Shown here: in pieces, positions 34,930-46,838 of the stretch
How positions within the stretch are numbered: the stretch's first letter is position 1
Layout of the letters: each line of letters begins with the position of its first letter
Assembly: GCA_003116995.1 (NCBI GenBank)
Contig: BDSL01000066.1
Location: 310,001 to 374,000 of the forward strand
Source: Yamagishiella unicocca
Taxonomy: Eukaryota; Chlorophyta; Chlorophyceae; Chlamydomonadales; Volvocaceae
Length of the DNA: 64,000 nucleotides
Direction: 5' to 3'
Notes under the pieces: model-generated
What the model was told of the DNA's origin: nothing
Databases searched by the model: none
The model's input: only the letters and a program-made list of their open reading frames with translations
Translations under genes and position numbers: made by a program

Positions 34930-35369
34930 ATAGTGAGAGGTTACAGTGTCCTCAAGAACCCAGGACAAGAAGAGGGGCCCATGCCGGGCCTCACCATACG
35001 GACAGCTGGGGCTCAACCCAGCAGCCGCCCCGAAGAGCACAGGAAAGCCTCGAAAGGCACAAAAACGCCATCCCGCCCAAACAGCAGCCAAGACACAACA
35101 GCACAGCCAACCGACAGGCACCGCAAAACGAAACGCACAACCCGCACGAAAACAGCGGGAAAGGGCGACAACAAAAAGCCCGGGCAGAGCAGCCCAAAAA
35201 GGAGCCGGCCAGTGGCAGGGGGACGAACCTTGAACAGTCACAACCCACACGGGCGTGCAACCGCGCCAACGAGCAAACGGAATATTAGCACAAAGGGCAT
35301 TCCAAAAAAGCAAGCCGAACACCGCAGATAGCACCCCACCTGGACAAAGACCAAGCTGGACCAAGGCGC
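34930..35369. repeat. A/C-rich non-coding repeat, TTACAGTGTCC-type end
   Basis: Starts with GTTACAGTGTCC-TCAAG and an AGGACAAGAAGAGGGGCCCATG block that recurs near 36945 (ATTACAGTGTCCGCAAG ... AGGACAAGAGGGGGTCATGG). The body is A/C-rich (CAGCAGCCGCCCCGAAGAGC...), with related text near 35690 and 37520. It is probably a truncated retroelement 3' region on the minus strand. Confidence 0.5.
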
Positions 35370-35622
35370 TGTCGTGACACAATACGTGGTCGACACCGTG
35401 CTGGCACGACGCATTGCAGCAGCGGCTCGATACAACTCGTGAGGCAGAACGACATGGTGATCATTTACGACAGCCATGGTGATAAGCCGCTCTGCGCTGC
35501 TATACTGCATCTGAACCCGACATACACCATCTCAAGCTACCTTTCCAATGCGACCAGATGGCCGCTAGTCATGCGGGGAGCTGCGGGAACGTGTCACGAC
35601 AGTCCGGCATTGTGTCACGACA
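35370..35622. mobile_element. MITE-like element, copy 1 (14-bp perfect TIRs)
   Basis: 253 bp bounded by TGTCGTGACACAAT (35370-35383) and its exact inverse ATTGTGTCACGACA (35609-35622). It contains no ORF. The internal sequence is closely matched by 50870-51117, which proves it is a dispersed element. No clear target duplication is seen for this copy. It is non-autonomous; no transposase is in the window. Confidence 0.78.
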
Positions 35623-36126
35623 ACACGCCAGCCCACCACAGGCACAACGGAGATAAGGATAAGAAAGGCCAGCGCAAGCAGCCAGCAGACGCCCCCGAAG
35701 GCACAGGAAAAAAGGGACACCCCGCCGCGCCGAAGGCGGCGGGGCCCAACAGACAAAACTACCCAGGCACCCAGGGCCTACCGCCAGAAACAACGGCGAG
35801 AGCGGCAAGCAGCCCAGACCGACGCGGCCAAGGCACCACCCAGCAGCGAAAGAGTGCCCCACCCAAGCAACCGGCCAGCAGAGGGAGCTTCAGCACGACG
35901 GGCAGTCCCAACAAACCAAGGCCACGAGTGTCATGCCCCACAGCAGGCTTCGGCCGTCGCGGATTCCCGGCCGTGCTGTTCGTGCTTTCCTGGCTGACCG
36001 TCGTGGCCGACTCCAGGCCTGACTGGCGTGCGCTGTCGTTAGCGCTCAGGCTACAACTGACCAGGTCGTAGGCACGTTAGCAGGTGAACGCCGCAAGTCG
36101 CTACCTCTTCCGGGGTCTGCCCCGGG
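35623..36126. repeat. A/C-rich repeat-derived stretch
   Basis: Contains a GCAGACGCCCCCGAAGGCACAGG block matched near 37525 (CAGCAGACGCCCCAAAGGGCACAGG), each followed by a GGGACACCCCGC-like block and a GGCGGGGCC. No coding signal. Confidence 0.5.
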
Positions 36127-36547
36127 TATCCTGACTTCCGACCGAAGCGCGGCCCACAGCTGCACTGTTGCTTGCGGGGGCAACTATGCTCGACACTGTT
36201 GTTACACGTCTGCAACTGGGCACCTCGTGCGAGAGGATACTTCGAGCACGGCCGGGACGGCCGGCCAGACGTGGCATCCGGCCCGTGCTAAGGCGGCGGA
36301 GGCTCTGTGGGCCCGATGTGCGCACCTTACCCCTGCAGCTCCGATCGTGAGCCAGCTACCACCTAACACCGAAAGTTACCAGACGGTATAAGACGGCGTC
36401 CGTTACTTAGTGTCAACGAACCATACCTAACAACACACTTGCGAGATATTTCGCTCCAACTGTCACGCTCAGATACGCGTTTCTGGAGCGGCACCGAAAC
36501 CATGACTAATGCCCGCGAATCGTTCATGCCGGCGCTGGGGCATGACA
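36127..36547. repeat. About 420-bp direct repeat, copy A
   Basis: Runs from TATCCTGACTTCCGACCGAAG to GCTGGGGCATGACA. It matches 37031-37467 along its whole length, with substitutions and small indels (shared CACCTCGTGCGAGAGGATAC, GGGCCCGATGTGCGCACC, GGAGATATTTC-like and ACCATGACTAATGCCCG blocks). Confidence 0.85.
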
Positions 36548-37030
36548 CGAGGACGGGGAAAACACAAAAACCAGGCAGACGGCACCACAGGCGCACCCGC
36601 CAACACGGTCACAGACGACAGAACCAACTAGGCGCACCAACTAGGCGCACCAACCCGCAGACGGGAGCAACGTAAAAAATAAAACAGCCCCCGGCACGGA
36701 AGGCACCAGAAAGGCAGGCATGCGGCCCACAAAGAGCACGAGGCAGGCACCGCTCAGGCTCCGCATCAACCAGCACATCGTAAGCGACCCCCCAACTTCA
36801 CGGAGAAACGGGTGGGCGGTTCCCACATCGCCCTAGCCGGCCCGCGGCACACCGAGGTGAGCAAAACCCCGCAGGCGAGCCCAAAAGCCAGCAACTGCCG
36901 CCAACTACGCGCGAGCAGACGGCACCATTGATAATACATATTACAGTGTCCGCAAGCCTGGGCGAGCCCAGGACAAGAGGGGGTCATGGCTTGGGTAGTA
37001 GTGATGCTGCTTCTAGACCGGTCCTACCGG
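36548..37030. repeat. A/C-rich spacer between the 420-bp repeats
   Basis: Non-coding. It has a short tandem of GGCGCACCAACTA (36631-36660) and the TTACAGTGTCC-type end near 36945. Confidence 0.45.
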
Positions 37031-37467
37031 TATCCTGACTCCCGACCGAAGCGCGGCCTTGCTGTAACGGTTACACTGCACTGATACTCGCGGGGCAACA
37101 GATGCTCGCCACTGTTGTTACACGTCTGTAACTGCGCACCTCGTGCGAGAGGATACATTGAGCATGGCCGGGAATGCCAGGAGTGGCATCCCGCCGTGCT
37201 AAGCCGGTGTAGGCTACGTGGGCCCGATGTGCGCACCCTATCCCTTCGGCTCCGATTGTGAGCCAGCTACTGTCCAGCACCGAAACCTATAAGGCGAGAT
37301 ATACGGAGTCCGTAACTCAGTGACACTTAAGACTTAACTGTACCTAACAATGCGCTCGGGAGATATTTCACTCCAACCGTCGCGCTCAGATTCGGGTTTC
37401 TGGCTGGAGCGCCGCCGGAACCATGACTAATGCCCGTGAATCGACCATACCGGTGCTGGGGCATGAC
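37031..37467. repeat. About 430-bp direct repeat, copy B
   Basis: Second copy of the 36127-36547 unit in the same orientation, about 900 bp away. Its ORFs are in different frames from those of copy A, so neither is coding. Confidence 0.85.
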
Positions 37468-38966
37468 AAAGAGGGGCCCCTATACCGAGACGTCACCGTA
37501 CGAGAAGCTAGCGCTAGCAGCCAGCAGACGCCCCAAAGGGCACAGGGAAAACAGGACACCCCGCTTCGCCTGCCTCACCCAAAAGGGCGGGGCCCCAAAC
37601 AAAGAGGAAAAAACCAGGCACACCCGCTGCACCCCAAGGCCCTCCGCAGGGAATACGGTGGGACCAGACAACCGGGACCTACGGGCTGGGGACAGAAACC
37701 CTCAGCGGTCCAGGGTACCATCCACACGCGAAAGAGCGACCAACCCGAAACGCCGGCCACCGAAGGGAGCAGCGGGCAGTCCGAACCATTCCGAACAAAC
37801 CAAGGCAAAGAGGACGGGGAAAAGGCAACACAGGGAAGAGGCGTCGTTCGTTCGGCCCCGTCCCTGTGTGGGCTATGGGCTTCTCCTACATCTCCTCTTC
37901 TCAACCGGGATGCGTGCGGCCGCAGAGGTTTCGGTGCTCACTGTTGTTAGCCGCGGACTCACTGCTGTCAAACTCCCCCGCTGTCATATTGGGGTTCCTA
38001 GTGTTGCGGGCCAGCGATTCCGCAAGTTGATGAGGATTAGTTGACACGTACGGGTATAATGTAGGCGTCAAAGGAGGGATGAGCATACACACTTACGGCA
38101 CATGAAAAGTGGCGCATGGCGCTCCTGACAGCCACAGTCATCGCAACACGTCGGACCTGACCAAGCCAAGAGCGACACATTACAGGCAAGCTCCATACGG
38201 CGCATATTCAAGGAGCCGAAGCTGCGCACTTCATACCAATGTTGAGCCACGGCATGCTAGTACGAAATGTTTAGGAGGGAGACGACAACTTGGCAGCAGT
38301 GAAGTGCCTTCAAACCGATAAAACTTGTTTGCTCGTATGAAAGGTGGCGGATGGCAGCATATGCTGCAAGGCTCAGCCTTGGTGAGTTTAAAGCCCCGAA
38401 AGCCTAGGCACTCCATGGACAAGCGACGCCGATCCTTTCAAATCCTGGGCGACCCTACCGTGCATCACTATTAAGCTCCATCAAGTAGAGAAGATGAAAT
38501 GTCGGATTATCAGTCAAGTCCCCGTACCTAGGCAAGTAGGACAGTCTATTTAAGTCAACACAAGAGGCAGATTTAATAGCCCAACGTGCAATAACCCATT
38601 TATGTGGAAAGAAAGGGGGATAACAACAATTTGTGCGGCTTCAACGCATGGAATGCGATCCCAAACACGACTCAAATTTTACGTCAGCCGGCGCATGAAG
38701 ACTCCAGGGTCGATAGATTCAACAAAGTGGAAACACGTACTGACCTAGCTATAGAATTAGGTTGCAATACGAGCTAGCATAGCCCGCGTCAGGCTTCACG
38801 CGATAAGACCACGATATGCGAACAACCAGCGTTGACGCTGAAGTCTGACGTTTGACACCACTGCAGAGACTGTAGATGGCCGAATATTTCACAAAAACAA
38901 TGCTCGTTGACTGAGGAGGTCTGCCACAGTTATAGCGCGGCTTCCGTGCACCCCAGCGGTGCAGCA
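37468..38966. other. Repeat remnant and promoter side of the 39-kb gene
   Basis: 37468-37900 is related to the A/C-rich repeats upstream. From about 38050 it is AT-richer unique-looking sequence with no exon, probably the promoter and 5' UTR of the next gene. Confidence 0.4.
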
Positions 38967-41900
38967 ATGAACTCGGCCGATGATTTTCGACGGTCCATTG
39001 AGGCCAGCTTGCCACCACTTACTCAATACAGCGTGCAGGCGAGCGCACCTGGATTGTATGGCGCATTTGGTTGGGGTTCCATGCTGGCCGGTAGCCGACA
39101 GCAGGAGGCCGACAGTATTCGTGCATCGCGTGCGTCGGCCGACGCCTCAACTGGAATGCGGGCGTCTCAGGACCCTGACGTGGACCTCAGCGCCTCCCTG
39201 CGGAACTCGGCCTCCCTGCGAAACTCGTTTACGCCGTATCAAGCCAGCGATTCCCAAGATGTGCGGGAGTCGTACCAGCCGCAGGTAAATTTCACCAGCT
39301 CTGCAAACAATCCAGCTGTACATGGGTCTGAGCAGCCGCGCCCAACCATCGGGGATCGATTTCCGCTGGCGCCGCAGTATTCCCTTAATTTTCAGCAGGA
39401 GCAACCGCAAGCAGCTGTTCAATACATCAATAAGCCGCCCACGGCTCCAGTCGCATCGTCTCCGGGACTCGGGGGCGACGCTTCTGTGACGATACAAGCC
39501 GTAGCCTCCCCAGGATCGAGGCTATACCCACCAGTACCCAGTCAGCATGGCCAGACCCCCCGAGCTGCACAGCGTGAGGACGTGAACGGTCCTTATTCTC
39601 CTGTCCGACCAAGGTCCGCACAAGGTCCGCAGGACCCTTCATCTCCCGGCTTCACGTCGAGCCGCCCAGGAACAGGACAACAATCACCGAACGCCCAGGC
39701 GTACTACCCAAAGCAGCAACAGCCATACCATTCCAGCTTAAACGGTATAGTCCAAGGAAAAGTGACTCACATGCGACGAACAGACGCCTGGACCAAGTAC
39801 ATCGCGTATGAGGGATGCCTCCAGGTAATTTGCAGCTGGAGGGTTGGGCTAAATAGCCTCTAGCTTGCCAGCCACCAGCACGCTGCGGTTCGTATTTATA
39901 CCTATTTATGCAACTGGGTGTTGCTGTGTTTTTGTGTTGGCAGCGTATCCCTTGGACCACACACCGAGCCTTACTTTGCTATGTGTCTATGTCTCAACTC
40001 GCCCCTCTTCGTGGACGAAGCTCGTTAAGTTGCATGGCAGGATTAATCAGGTCGTTTGCGCCAACCACCACCGTGACGTTTTCCTCCATAAGCCATAAGG
40101 TGTTACGGATTTGGCCACCCATTTGCCTGCAGGTGTGCATGTCGGAGCTTGAGGGCGGTAACAATGCTCATGCGCAGCATTTCATGTCAGGGGCCTTCTC
40201 AACCCTGCGGAAGGGCCTTGGAGTAGACGGGCTGCTACTGACTCAGGTAATCACTGTACTTGTTGATGTAACGGTCACAGTGAGTTCCAGACCAAAAGGT
40301 ATTGTACTGTCTCTTTCGCCTCCTCTTTCGCATCTCGCCTTTTGGCCTGGAGCCCACTGTGAGAAGTACTATTACTGTCATTAGCCTGGATGCGCATTTC
40401 CATGGGCTTCACCCACGCAGCAAAACCATATTACGCATATCCGTGGAAGTGAAAGTATATGCTTTTCTGCCGCTTAAGCTCCCGTCTTTGTAACGCCGCT
40501 GCGGACTCCGTGCATTCTGGTGGTAGATGGCCCAAAGCCCACGGTGTACATCCTGAGCGCATGAATTGCTTCCATCTGCAAATAATGTAACGTCACATTG
40601 CCTTACAGTTGTCAAGTACGCCCTCTGCTGCCAATGCGTCTGAGGGCTGCATCAATGACATCTGCTGGGACGATATGGAGCCCTCTGAGAAACGGCTGAA
40701 CACCGTTGCTTTCGCCAAAGCTTCCGCCACGTCCTACATGCGGATACGGTGCGCAGCTGATGATCCTATGTGACAGGGAGGAGGAAGCCGGCTGGGGATA
40801 AGATGTTTGATGTGAACGTTGCTGTGGGTGTCGGGGACGTAAAGCTGATATCAGATTGCTTCTGCAGTTGCAAACTTGGTCCTATCCAGGCAAATGCTCA
40901 TTTGCGACGCCTCACTTTCACAGGTGCCAGCGGCTCAGCCTGCCCAGCGCGAGCGTACTGCAAAAGCTATGCTGCCGAACCCGCACATACATGGCATTGC
41001 CCACCTTCGGGGGCGTCACAGTGCACCTGGCACCGAGCGACGACAGCTGCGACACCGTCTCCTTCACGCTGGACAGCCACGGTGGCGTAGTAAACCAGGG
41101 TCAGGTACGAGACGTTCTGGTTAAGGGTGTATAAGAGCTGAAGGTTAAGGTCTGCCCCAAGGCAAAGCCCTGTTATGCCATACCCCTAAGTCGTTATCGG
41201 CTTCCTAATCGGCTTCCCAGTCTGCGGGTTTCCCAAAAAATCCCATGAGTCGTAAACTTTACGCTGCAATTTACGTTGCAGGCCATGGTCTTCCCTATGG
41301 ACAGCTCCCAGCAGCAGGCAGCGCAGCCTGCCGTCCAGCCTCCGCAGCGCCTCGACATCCTCGTGGAGGGGCCAGGCGGACCAGTTGCCACGGGCAGTAT
41401 TCCGTATCGCGAACTGTCGCGGATAGCTGCGCAGCAAAGAGACGCAGTGGACGAGGGGCATGCGGCCAGCACTAGCACCGGAACGGCTGTTGAGGTTCAG
41501 GTGATACCGTGGTGCTGCCGTCGGGTGATACTAAGTCTAGGTGCCGAGGTTGGCAGAAGCGCGTTGGCCTCGTAATTCGCAAATGCAGATTTATGAAGCT
41601 GCCAGGAACGCCAGTGGGAACACTTTAAAGTGATGGTCTGCACTTTCGTCGCTGTTCCATGCCCCGCGCATGGCCTCATCTAGCCTACGCCCTTGCCGTC
41701 TTCCTTGACCTTCCTGGCCTGAGCCCGCATCCGTCCAAACCACGCCCCTTACTGCCCTAAAATTGGCATCGCAACCATTTAGGTCCGCGGCGCGGGCGAA
41801 TTCCACGGCAAGACGGCAATGGTTTCTGTCGTCATCACTCGCGTGCGCAAGGACGTAGGGCGATACGAGATGACACAGGTGGCTTCGGACGGCACGGGCG

Positions 41901-44900
41901 TAGAGACGGTTAACAAGAACACCCTCCGCACAAACGCCTGCCTCGCGTACGATGCGGCGCTGGTTGCGGCGCTGGAAGCTACTGGTTGCGGGCGCCACAG
42001 GCTCCTGGTGGAGGGATCGTGGGAGTGGCTCCTTGGTAACTTCGCTTCGTACTTCGGCGTCCGATCGTTCTACTGCATGCTGGCGCATTTGCGGTATGTC
42101 ATGTCGGGCACATAGCGTTGCCGTGCGTTGGAAAGCAGACATAAAAGGGGGAACCCTTGCCGTGTGGTTGCTGAAACCATAGCCCCGTGATACATCCTGT
42201 TGGACCTGATGCCACGTTCGCTTTGCACCCCTCGCCAACCGCGCTTGGACCGCATCCGTGCTCGGCTGGGCGCTCCCATGCCAACATCGCCGCGCCCATC
42301 ATACGAAACGCCCCGTCGACAGGTGGGTGCTCAAGCCCGGCGTCGCAACCATCAGCACAATGTGCCTGGACGTAATCACCGCGGAGTTGCGGCCGCTGCT
42401 GGATCAGGCGTCCTTGCGCGGGCTCACCACGCACGAATCAACGCTGCTTGAGGGCGTGAAAAAGGCCGTGGAGATGCTGCTAGAGGTGGCTTTCGAGAAC
42501 TATTACGCTCTGGGCGACGACCAACAGCGGGATGTGACGGGCGCGGAGGCATCGAACGGGCAGGGCGGTGCGCCCGCATGGCGACCTTCGGTGCTCATGG
42601 TACGCGGCTAGTTGTTGTATGCCCTTCCATGAACCCTAATTGCATGTCAGCGCACTGGCCTACCGTGGCTGGCAATAATGTTTCCGGTAAGGTGCTGAGT
42701 GGCGATTATTACATCTTATTGGTACTTGCTACACCTTTGCGCTCGTCACTCCCGTACCCGTTGCCATACCCTGCAGGCGAGCTTCAGGCTGTTTCGCGTC
42801 ATGAAGGACGTCTTCCTGCCCACTGATCAGGACTGGTTGAATACACGCTTCCGCATTGCAGCGAAGAAACGCTGGCACTTCCTGGAGTGCAACTGCGGCT
42901 ACGACCAGATTCGCGACCTGCCTCGCGGGCAGCAGCAAACGTAGGGCTTGATAGTGATAGGGCTTGTGCGGATTGCCCGCGAGTGATTGGCGCATGGAAT
43001 TCGCTACATGGCATTCAGCATTGAGCGCTCCACTGTGGCCTTCCGACGCGTTTTCTGCCCCCGATTGTCATTAATTCCCCCGTGCTACACGCACCCACGC
43101 CGCACCCATCGACGCTGTTGCACAGGCGGCCCTCAAAGCTGGGCCACAACGTGAACACCCATGACTCATACTACAAGATGGCAGAGAAGATGGGCATGGC
43201 CATCCGCAGTGACCTCGAGTTCGACATGTTCCTGCAGGTAAGACACTAACGAATCACTTTTGTTGTTGTATCGGTTACAGTGGGTGCTTTGTGTGCGAGC
43301 ATCTCTGCTAGGACACCTGTCCCTTTGCGTTTGCGTCACTCATTAGATATGGCGTGTACCTGCTCGGTGTACCTTCCAACTCACCCGCCCCCCTCCGTTC
43401 GAACCACAGAAGCAGCCGGACCTCTTGCCAAGCACGCTGAACCTTCCGCGCATCACTGCCGAAGAGTACATGGCCAACTTCGTGGAAATCCTGCGCAACA
43501 TGCTCAACAGATGTCCGCCGCTGACGCCATCGACGCATGCGGTTGACTTGCTCGTCGCAACCGCCACCCTGCAGCGCTACCTGCAGGTGCGCTCCCTCGT
43601 AACAGTCGCATTCTGCAGGTGCAGGGGATCGAACGGCATGCTAGGCTTGGGCTGTAGTTAGGTGTCAGCGGGGTTTCCTTTCCAGATTTTCCTTTGCAGA
43701 CTTCCCAAGCAACCTCTATTTCGTGCAATGCCATTCATCCGCTGCTCTTCTGATAGGCCATCGTGGCGGTCAGGTCTCTGGGCATCTCAACCCGTCACCC
43801 CCTTGAACCACTATTTTGACCCTCAGGATACGCAGCTGTACATGCCGCGCCAGCACCCTGGCCACCTGGACGCCATGGACCTGTGGCGGCCCCACGTACT
43901 CTTCTGGATCGATAGCAGCCGGAATGGGCTGTGCGGCCACTGCGGCAAGCTGGAGGCGGAGGCCAAGCTCAGCGCGGCTCACCTGGCGCGCGTTGATGTC
44001 GCCAAGATGCCGGGCATGATCGAGGGCATCGAGGGCGCGGTTGCGCCGCTGGTGGGTTGAATCGCGCCGTGACGTGGCCATGCTCATGGAAATCGCCTGC
44101 GCCCAAATCTCCTCCTGTGGCTTGAGCTGGGTCTGAAGTATTGCGCTGGCATTTGCTGTTGATTTTCGGCTCCTCCATGCAGTGACACTTGTGATGGTGA
44201 ATTTTTCTACAGGTGCATGACATGCTGGACCGCACGTGGGCAGAGCTGACGCTGTACGAGCGCGTGGTCAAGAATTGGCCGCTGTTCGGGCCGCACCTGG
44301 AGGCGGCGCTGTGCGATGTGTTGCGCACTGTGCAGGGCTCGCTCAACCGCATCTGTGCTGGAGCCAGCAACGTTGCCATGACGCAACCCGGTGAGCACGC
44401 GCGCAATGCAGCTGCGCTCTGTTGCCCAAGGGCTACGGGCCTGGTCGTTCCCTATGGTCTGAGGCGCACTGCAACAATTATTAGTACTATTAAAGCAGCC
44501 CAAGCTGCGCGGTAGCGTCTGTATGCAGTTCCTGTCGTTTTCCTTCCAACCAGCGTTCAACGTCCTCGGGTTGCAGGAGGCTCGCCACATCTCGGCGGTC
44601 ATCGGCGGGTGCCATCAATGCCTTCCAGCTCGCCAGGCGTTCCTCCAGGCGGCGCCATGCACGGGCGGGGTATGCCCGGCATGCCCTATGGCGCGGGCAG
44701 CCCGGGCATGGTGAATGGGCCTGGTCGCGGAAGCCCCGGTGTGCCCATGGTTCCTCAGCACCAAAACCAGGGAATTGCAGCTGGCGGTGTGATGAGCGGC
44801 CGCAACGCGGTGCTGCTCAAGGAGGCAGTACTGCTGAACTCGTGTAAGGTGCGCGAGTCCGCATGAGGCCTGACGGTCACTGCGGTGTTGCCAGCAACAG

Positions 44901-46228
44901 TGTTCCTAGCTTGACGATTTAGGTGCTAAAGCACAGGGTAGGCAAAGCAGCGCATTCATATTGTCCCGATTTACACTGCGCCGATCAGTTGGGCCTGCGC
45001 TGTACAGCTTTTGTTCGGTGTTAGCCTATCATGGTCTGTCTGGGCCGCAGGTGCTGATGGTAATGGTGCCCTCCATCGAGGACATCATCTCAAAGTGGTG
45101 CGGCGGCAACTCCGTGGCGCCTCCAGGCCTGCCGCAGCCGAGTCCCCACGACGCAGATTTCAACGATGACCTGGCTCCGCATATCGGAGCGCAATTCGCG
45201 CAGGTATCTGCGTGCTGCATTTGCCGATGCTGGCGACGAAGGGCTGCGTGTAGTGCATGTTGGGTAACAATGTTCCGCGCGATCGGCTGGTCGGATTCCT
45301 TGGCACCCAGGAAGATGTTCTAAACACGTCTGTCATGTGCCATGCAGGTTGTCAAGGAGCTGCGCACCGATTACGCCGAGGGTGTGGCTGGGTGTGCAAA
45401 CCGGATGGCAAACCATATCCGCTCAACGCCAACAACCAACATCAAAATTGCCTTGAACCAGCCCAAGCCGCCAACCGATGCGCATGGCGGATTTCAGCCG
45501 GTGTCCACCATGACACAACAACGTGAATTTGTCGAAGCCTTCATGCGCCCCATTTTGGCGGCGGGCGAGGAGGCTTTGCAGGTGTGTAAGGCTGTCCATG
45601 TGCTCTAGCATTCCCCAATGTTTCGTGTACCCGCAGGGGGGAGTGGCATCGCCGGACGCATTGCGGTCGGAGCGGCCTGCCCAAAAACAATTATAACCTA
45701 CAATTAAAACCATCAATAAACTAACTCGTTGACCGTTAGACGGTGCTAACCTCCAGCCGTACCCATCTTATGTTGCCAGGCTCTACGGGCAGCTCTTGAT
45801 CCGCGCGTGTTCGTCGCAACGGGCCGTGCACTCTGGGATTGCATGGGCAAGGATCTTTTCGAGTTCGTGCACTTCCTACAGGTGAGGTCCGCTGTATGCT
45901 TGCCTAGATGTTGTGAGAGCTACCTGCTGACCGTGCACCTGTCAATCAAAAGTATGTGCAAAATGCCCTCCCCTTTTACTGCCTGCTAACTCGGCATGCG
46001 GTGGCAAATTTGCAGGAGGGCCAAGACAACAAGGGCGCGTGGAAATTGCGCCAGCATGCCAACATCGCCCTAGCGCACCTGTGCGAGTTCTTCCGGGCAA
46101 GGCTGGCGGCCTCAATGGAGCATTGCATCGGCGAACGTGACTTGGACCTGCCAATTAATGTGGATAAAGCTCAGAAGCTGCTAGCGCAAAACACTGCCGT
46201 GGTGAACATAACCCTCAACCCGATCTAG
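38967..46228 (+). CDS. Homolog of the uncharacterised plant At5g65440/At4g24610 family
   Basis: Seventeen exons: 38967-39824, 40133-40246, 40609-40748, 40924-41104, 41282-41500, 41783-42093, 42323-42599, 42777-42940, 43126-43237, 43410-43586, 43827-44051, 44213-44390, 44577-44848, 45051-45203, 45348-45581, 45780-45881 and 46016-46228. All phases agree: 3930 nt, 1309 residues. The start is the first ATG (MNSADDFRRS). The first 280 residues are Ser/Gln/Pro-rich and look disordered. The rest follows the plant family in order: WTKYIAYEGCLQVCM; LLVEGSWEWLLGNFASYFGV; VKKAVEMLLEVAFENYYAL; RCPPLTPSTHAVDLLVATA; VLFWIDSSRNGL; YERVVKNWPLFGPHLEAAL; VFVATGRALWDCMGKDLFEF. The comparison is from memory of the Arabidopsis sequences. 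A Gly/Met/Pro-rich insert lies in exon 13. No membrane segment or catalytic motif is visible. Function is unknown; a helical scaffold is only an inference. Confidence 0.93.
40275..40362. repeat. 88-bp inverted repeat of the LINE 3' end, in intron 2
   Basis: The left arm TCACAGTGAGTTCCAGACCA... (40275-40299) and right arm (40338-40362) are near-perfect inverses of 25 bp around a 38-bp pyrimidine-rich loop. Each arm matches the 3' end of the LINE family (GTTACAGTGGGTTCCAGACC). Confidence 0.75.
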
Positions 46229-46323
46229 GATTCAGTACTGGTTGGCGGGGCTTGGTCGTCGTACCGGAGCAGATTAAAGTACTGCCAAACCTGGCATACA
46301 ATGCCTAGTATGACTGGCGGTGG

Positions 46324-46328
46324 TGTAA
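46324..46328 (+). terminator. Candidate TGTAA poly(A) signal
   Basis: TGTAA 96 nt after the stop of the 1309-aa gene. Confidence 0.55.
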
Positions 46329-46606
46329 TATGACAGTACGGGTCAACTGCAACCATCTTAATTGTTACCTACATACTGAATTGACCGGGCTGTAACATTG
46401 AGGATGTATAGCGGTTTGTTTTAGGGATGCAGATTCTTGCGAATGAGATGCTTTGTATTTATCGGCGTGCTAACTTGCTCCTAGATTTAGTGATTCTAAC
46501 ATTAAGCCACTCCGCACTCAGGAACGTCTTTCGGTGCATGATCGAGCTCTTCAGCCCCATAGTATCCGTCATTGACATGGTTTCGGGAGGAGTTTGAATC
46601 CGCTGT

Positions 46607-46611
46607 TTACA
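46607..46611 (-). terminator. Candidate TGTAA poly(A) signal of LHCA
   Basis: TTACA on the + strand, TGTAA on the minus strand, about 230 nt past the LHCA stop. It is the first one found. Confidence 0.5.
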
Positions 46612-46838
46612 TGAATCGTGGCGTAGTTGACGTATCACACGCCAACAACGCATCCACGCAGGCGTCAGCAAAATTTGCCTATGCGAATGCGAAAACGGTA
46701 AAAGCCGCTTTGACCACGCAGTCTATTGATCTTCTCAAATAATCTTCTCCGCACACTCCCATTTATGTTCCCGCTCCAGCAACCTCACGCACAAAAGGTA
46801 ATGTACACTGTTCCATGTGACCATGAGTTTGGTCAATT

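Larger units (their letters stand above)
46229..46838. other. 3' regions of convergent genes
   Basis: AT-richer 3' UTR sequence between the stop of the 39-kb gene and the stop of the LHCA gene. It holds one TGTAA candidate for each strand, listed separately, and no coding exon. Confidence 0.6.

Noticed and set aside
36101..37236. Similar-looking ORFs in the two 420-bp repeats
   Set aside because: The reading frames are not preserved between the two copies.
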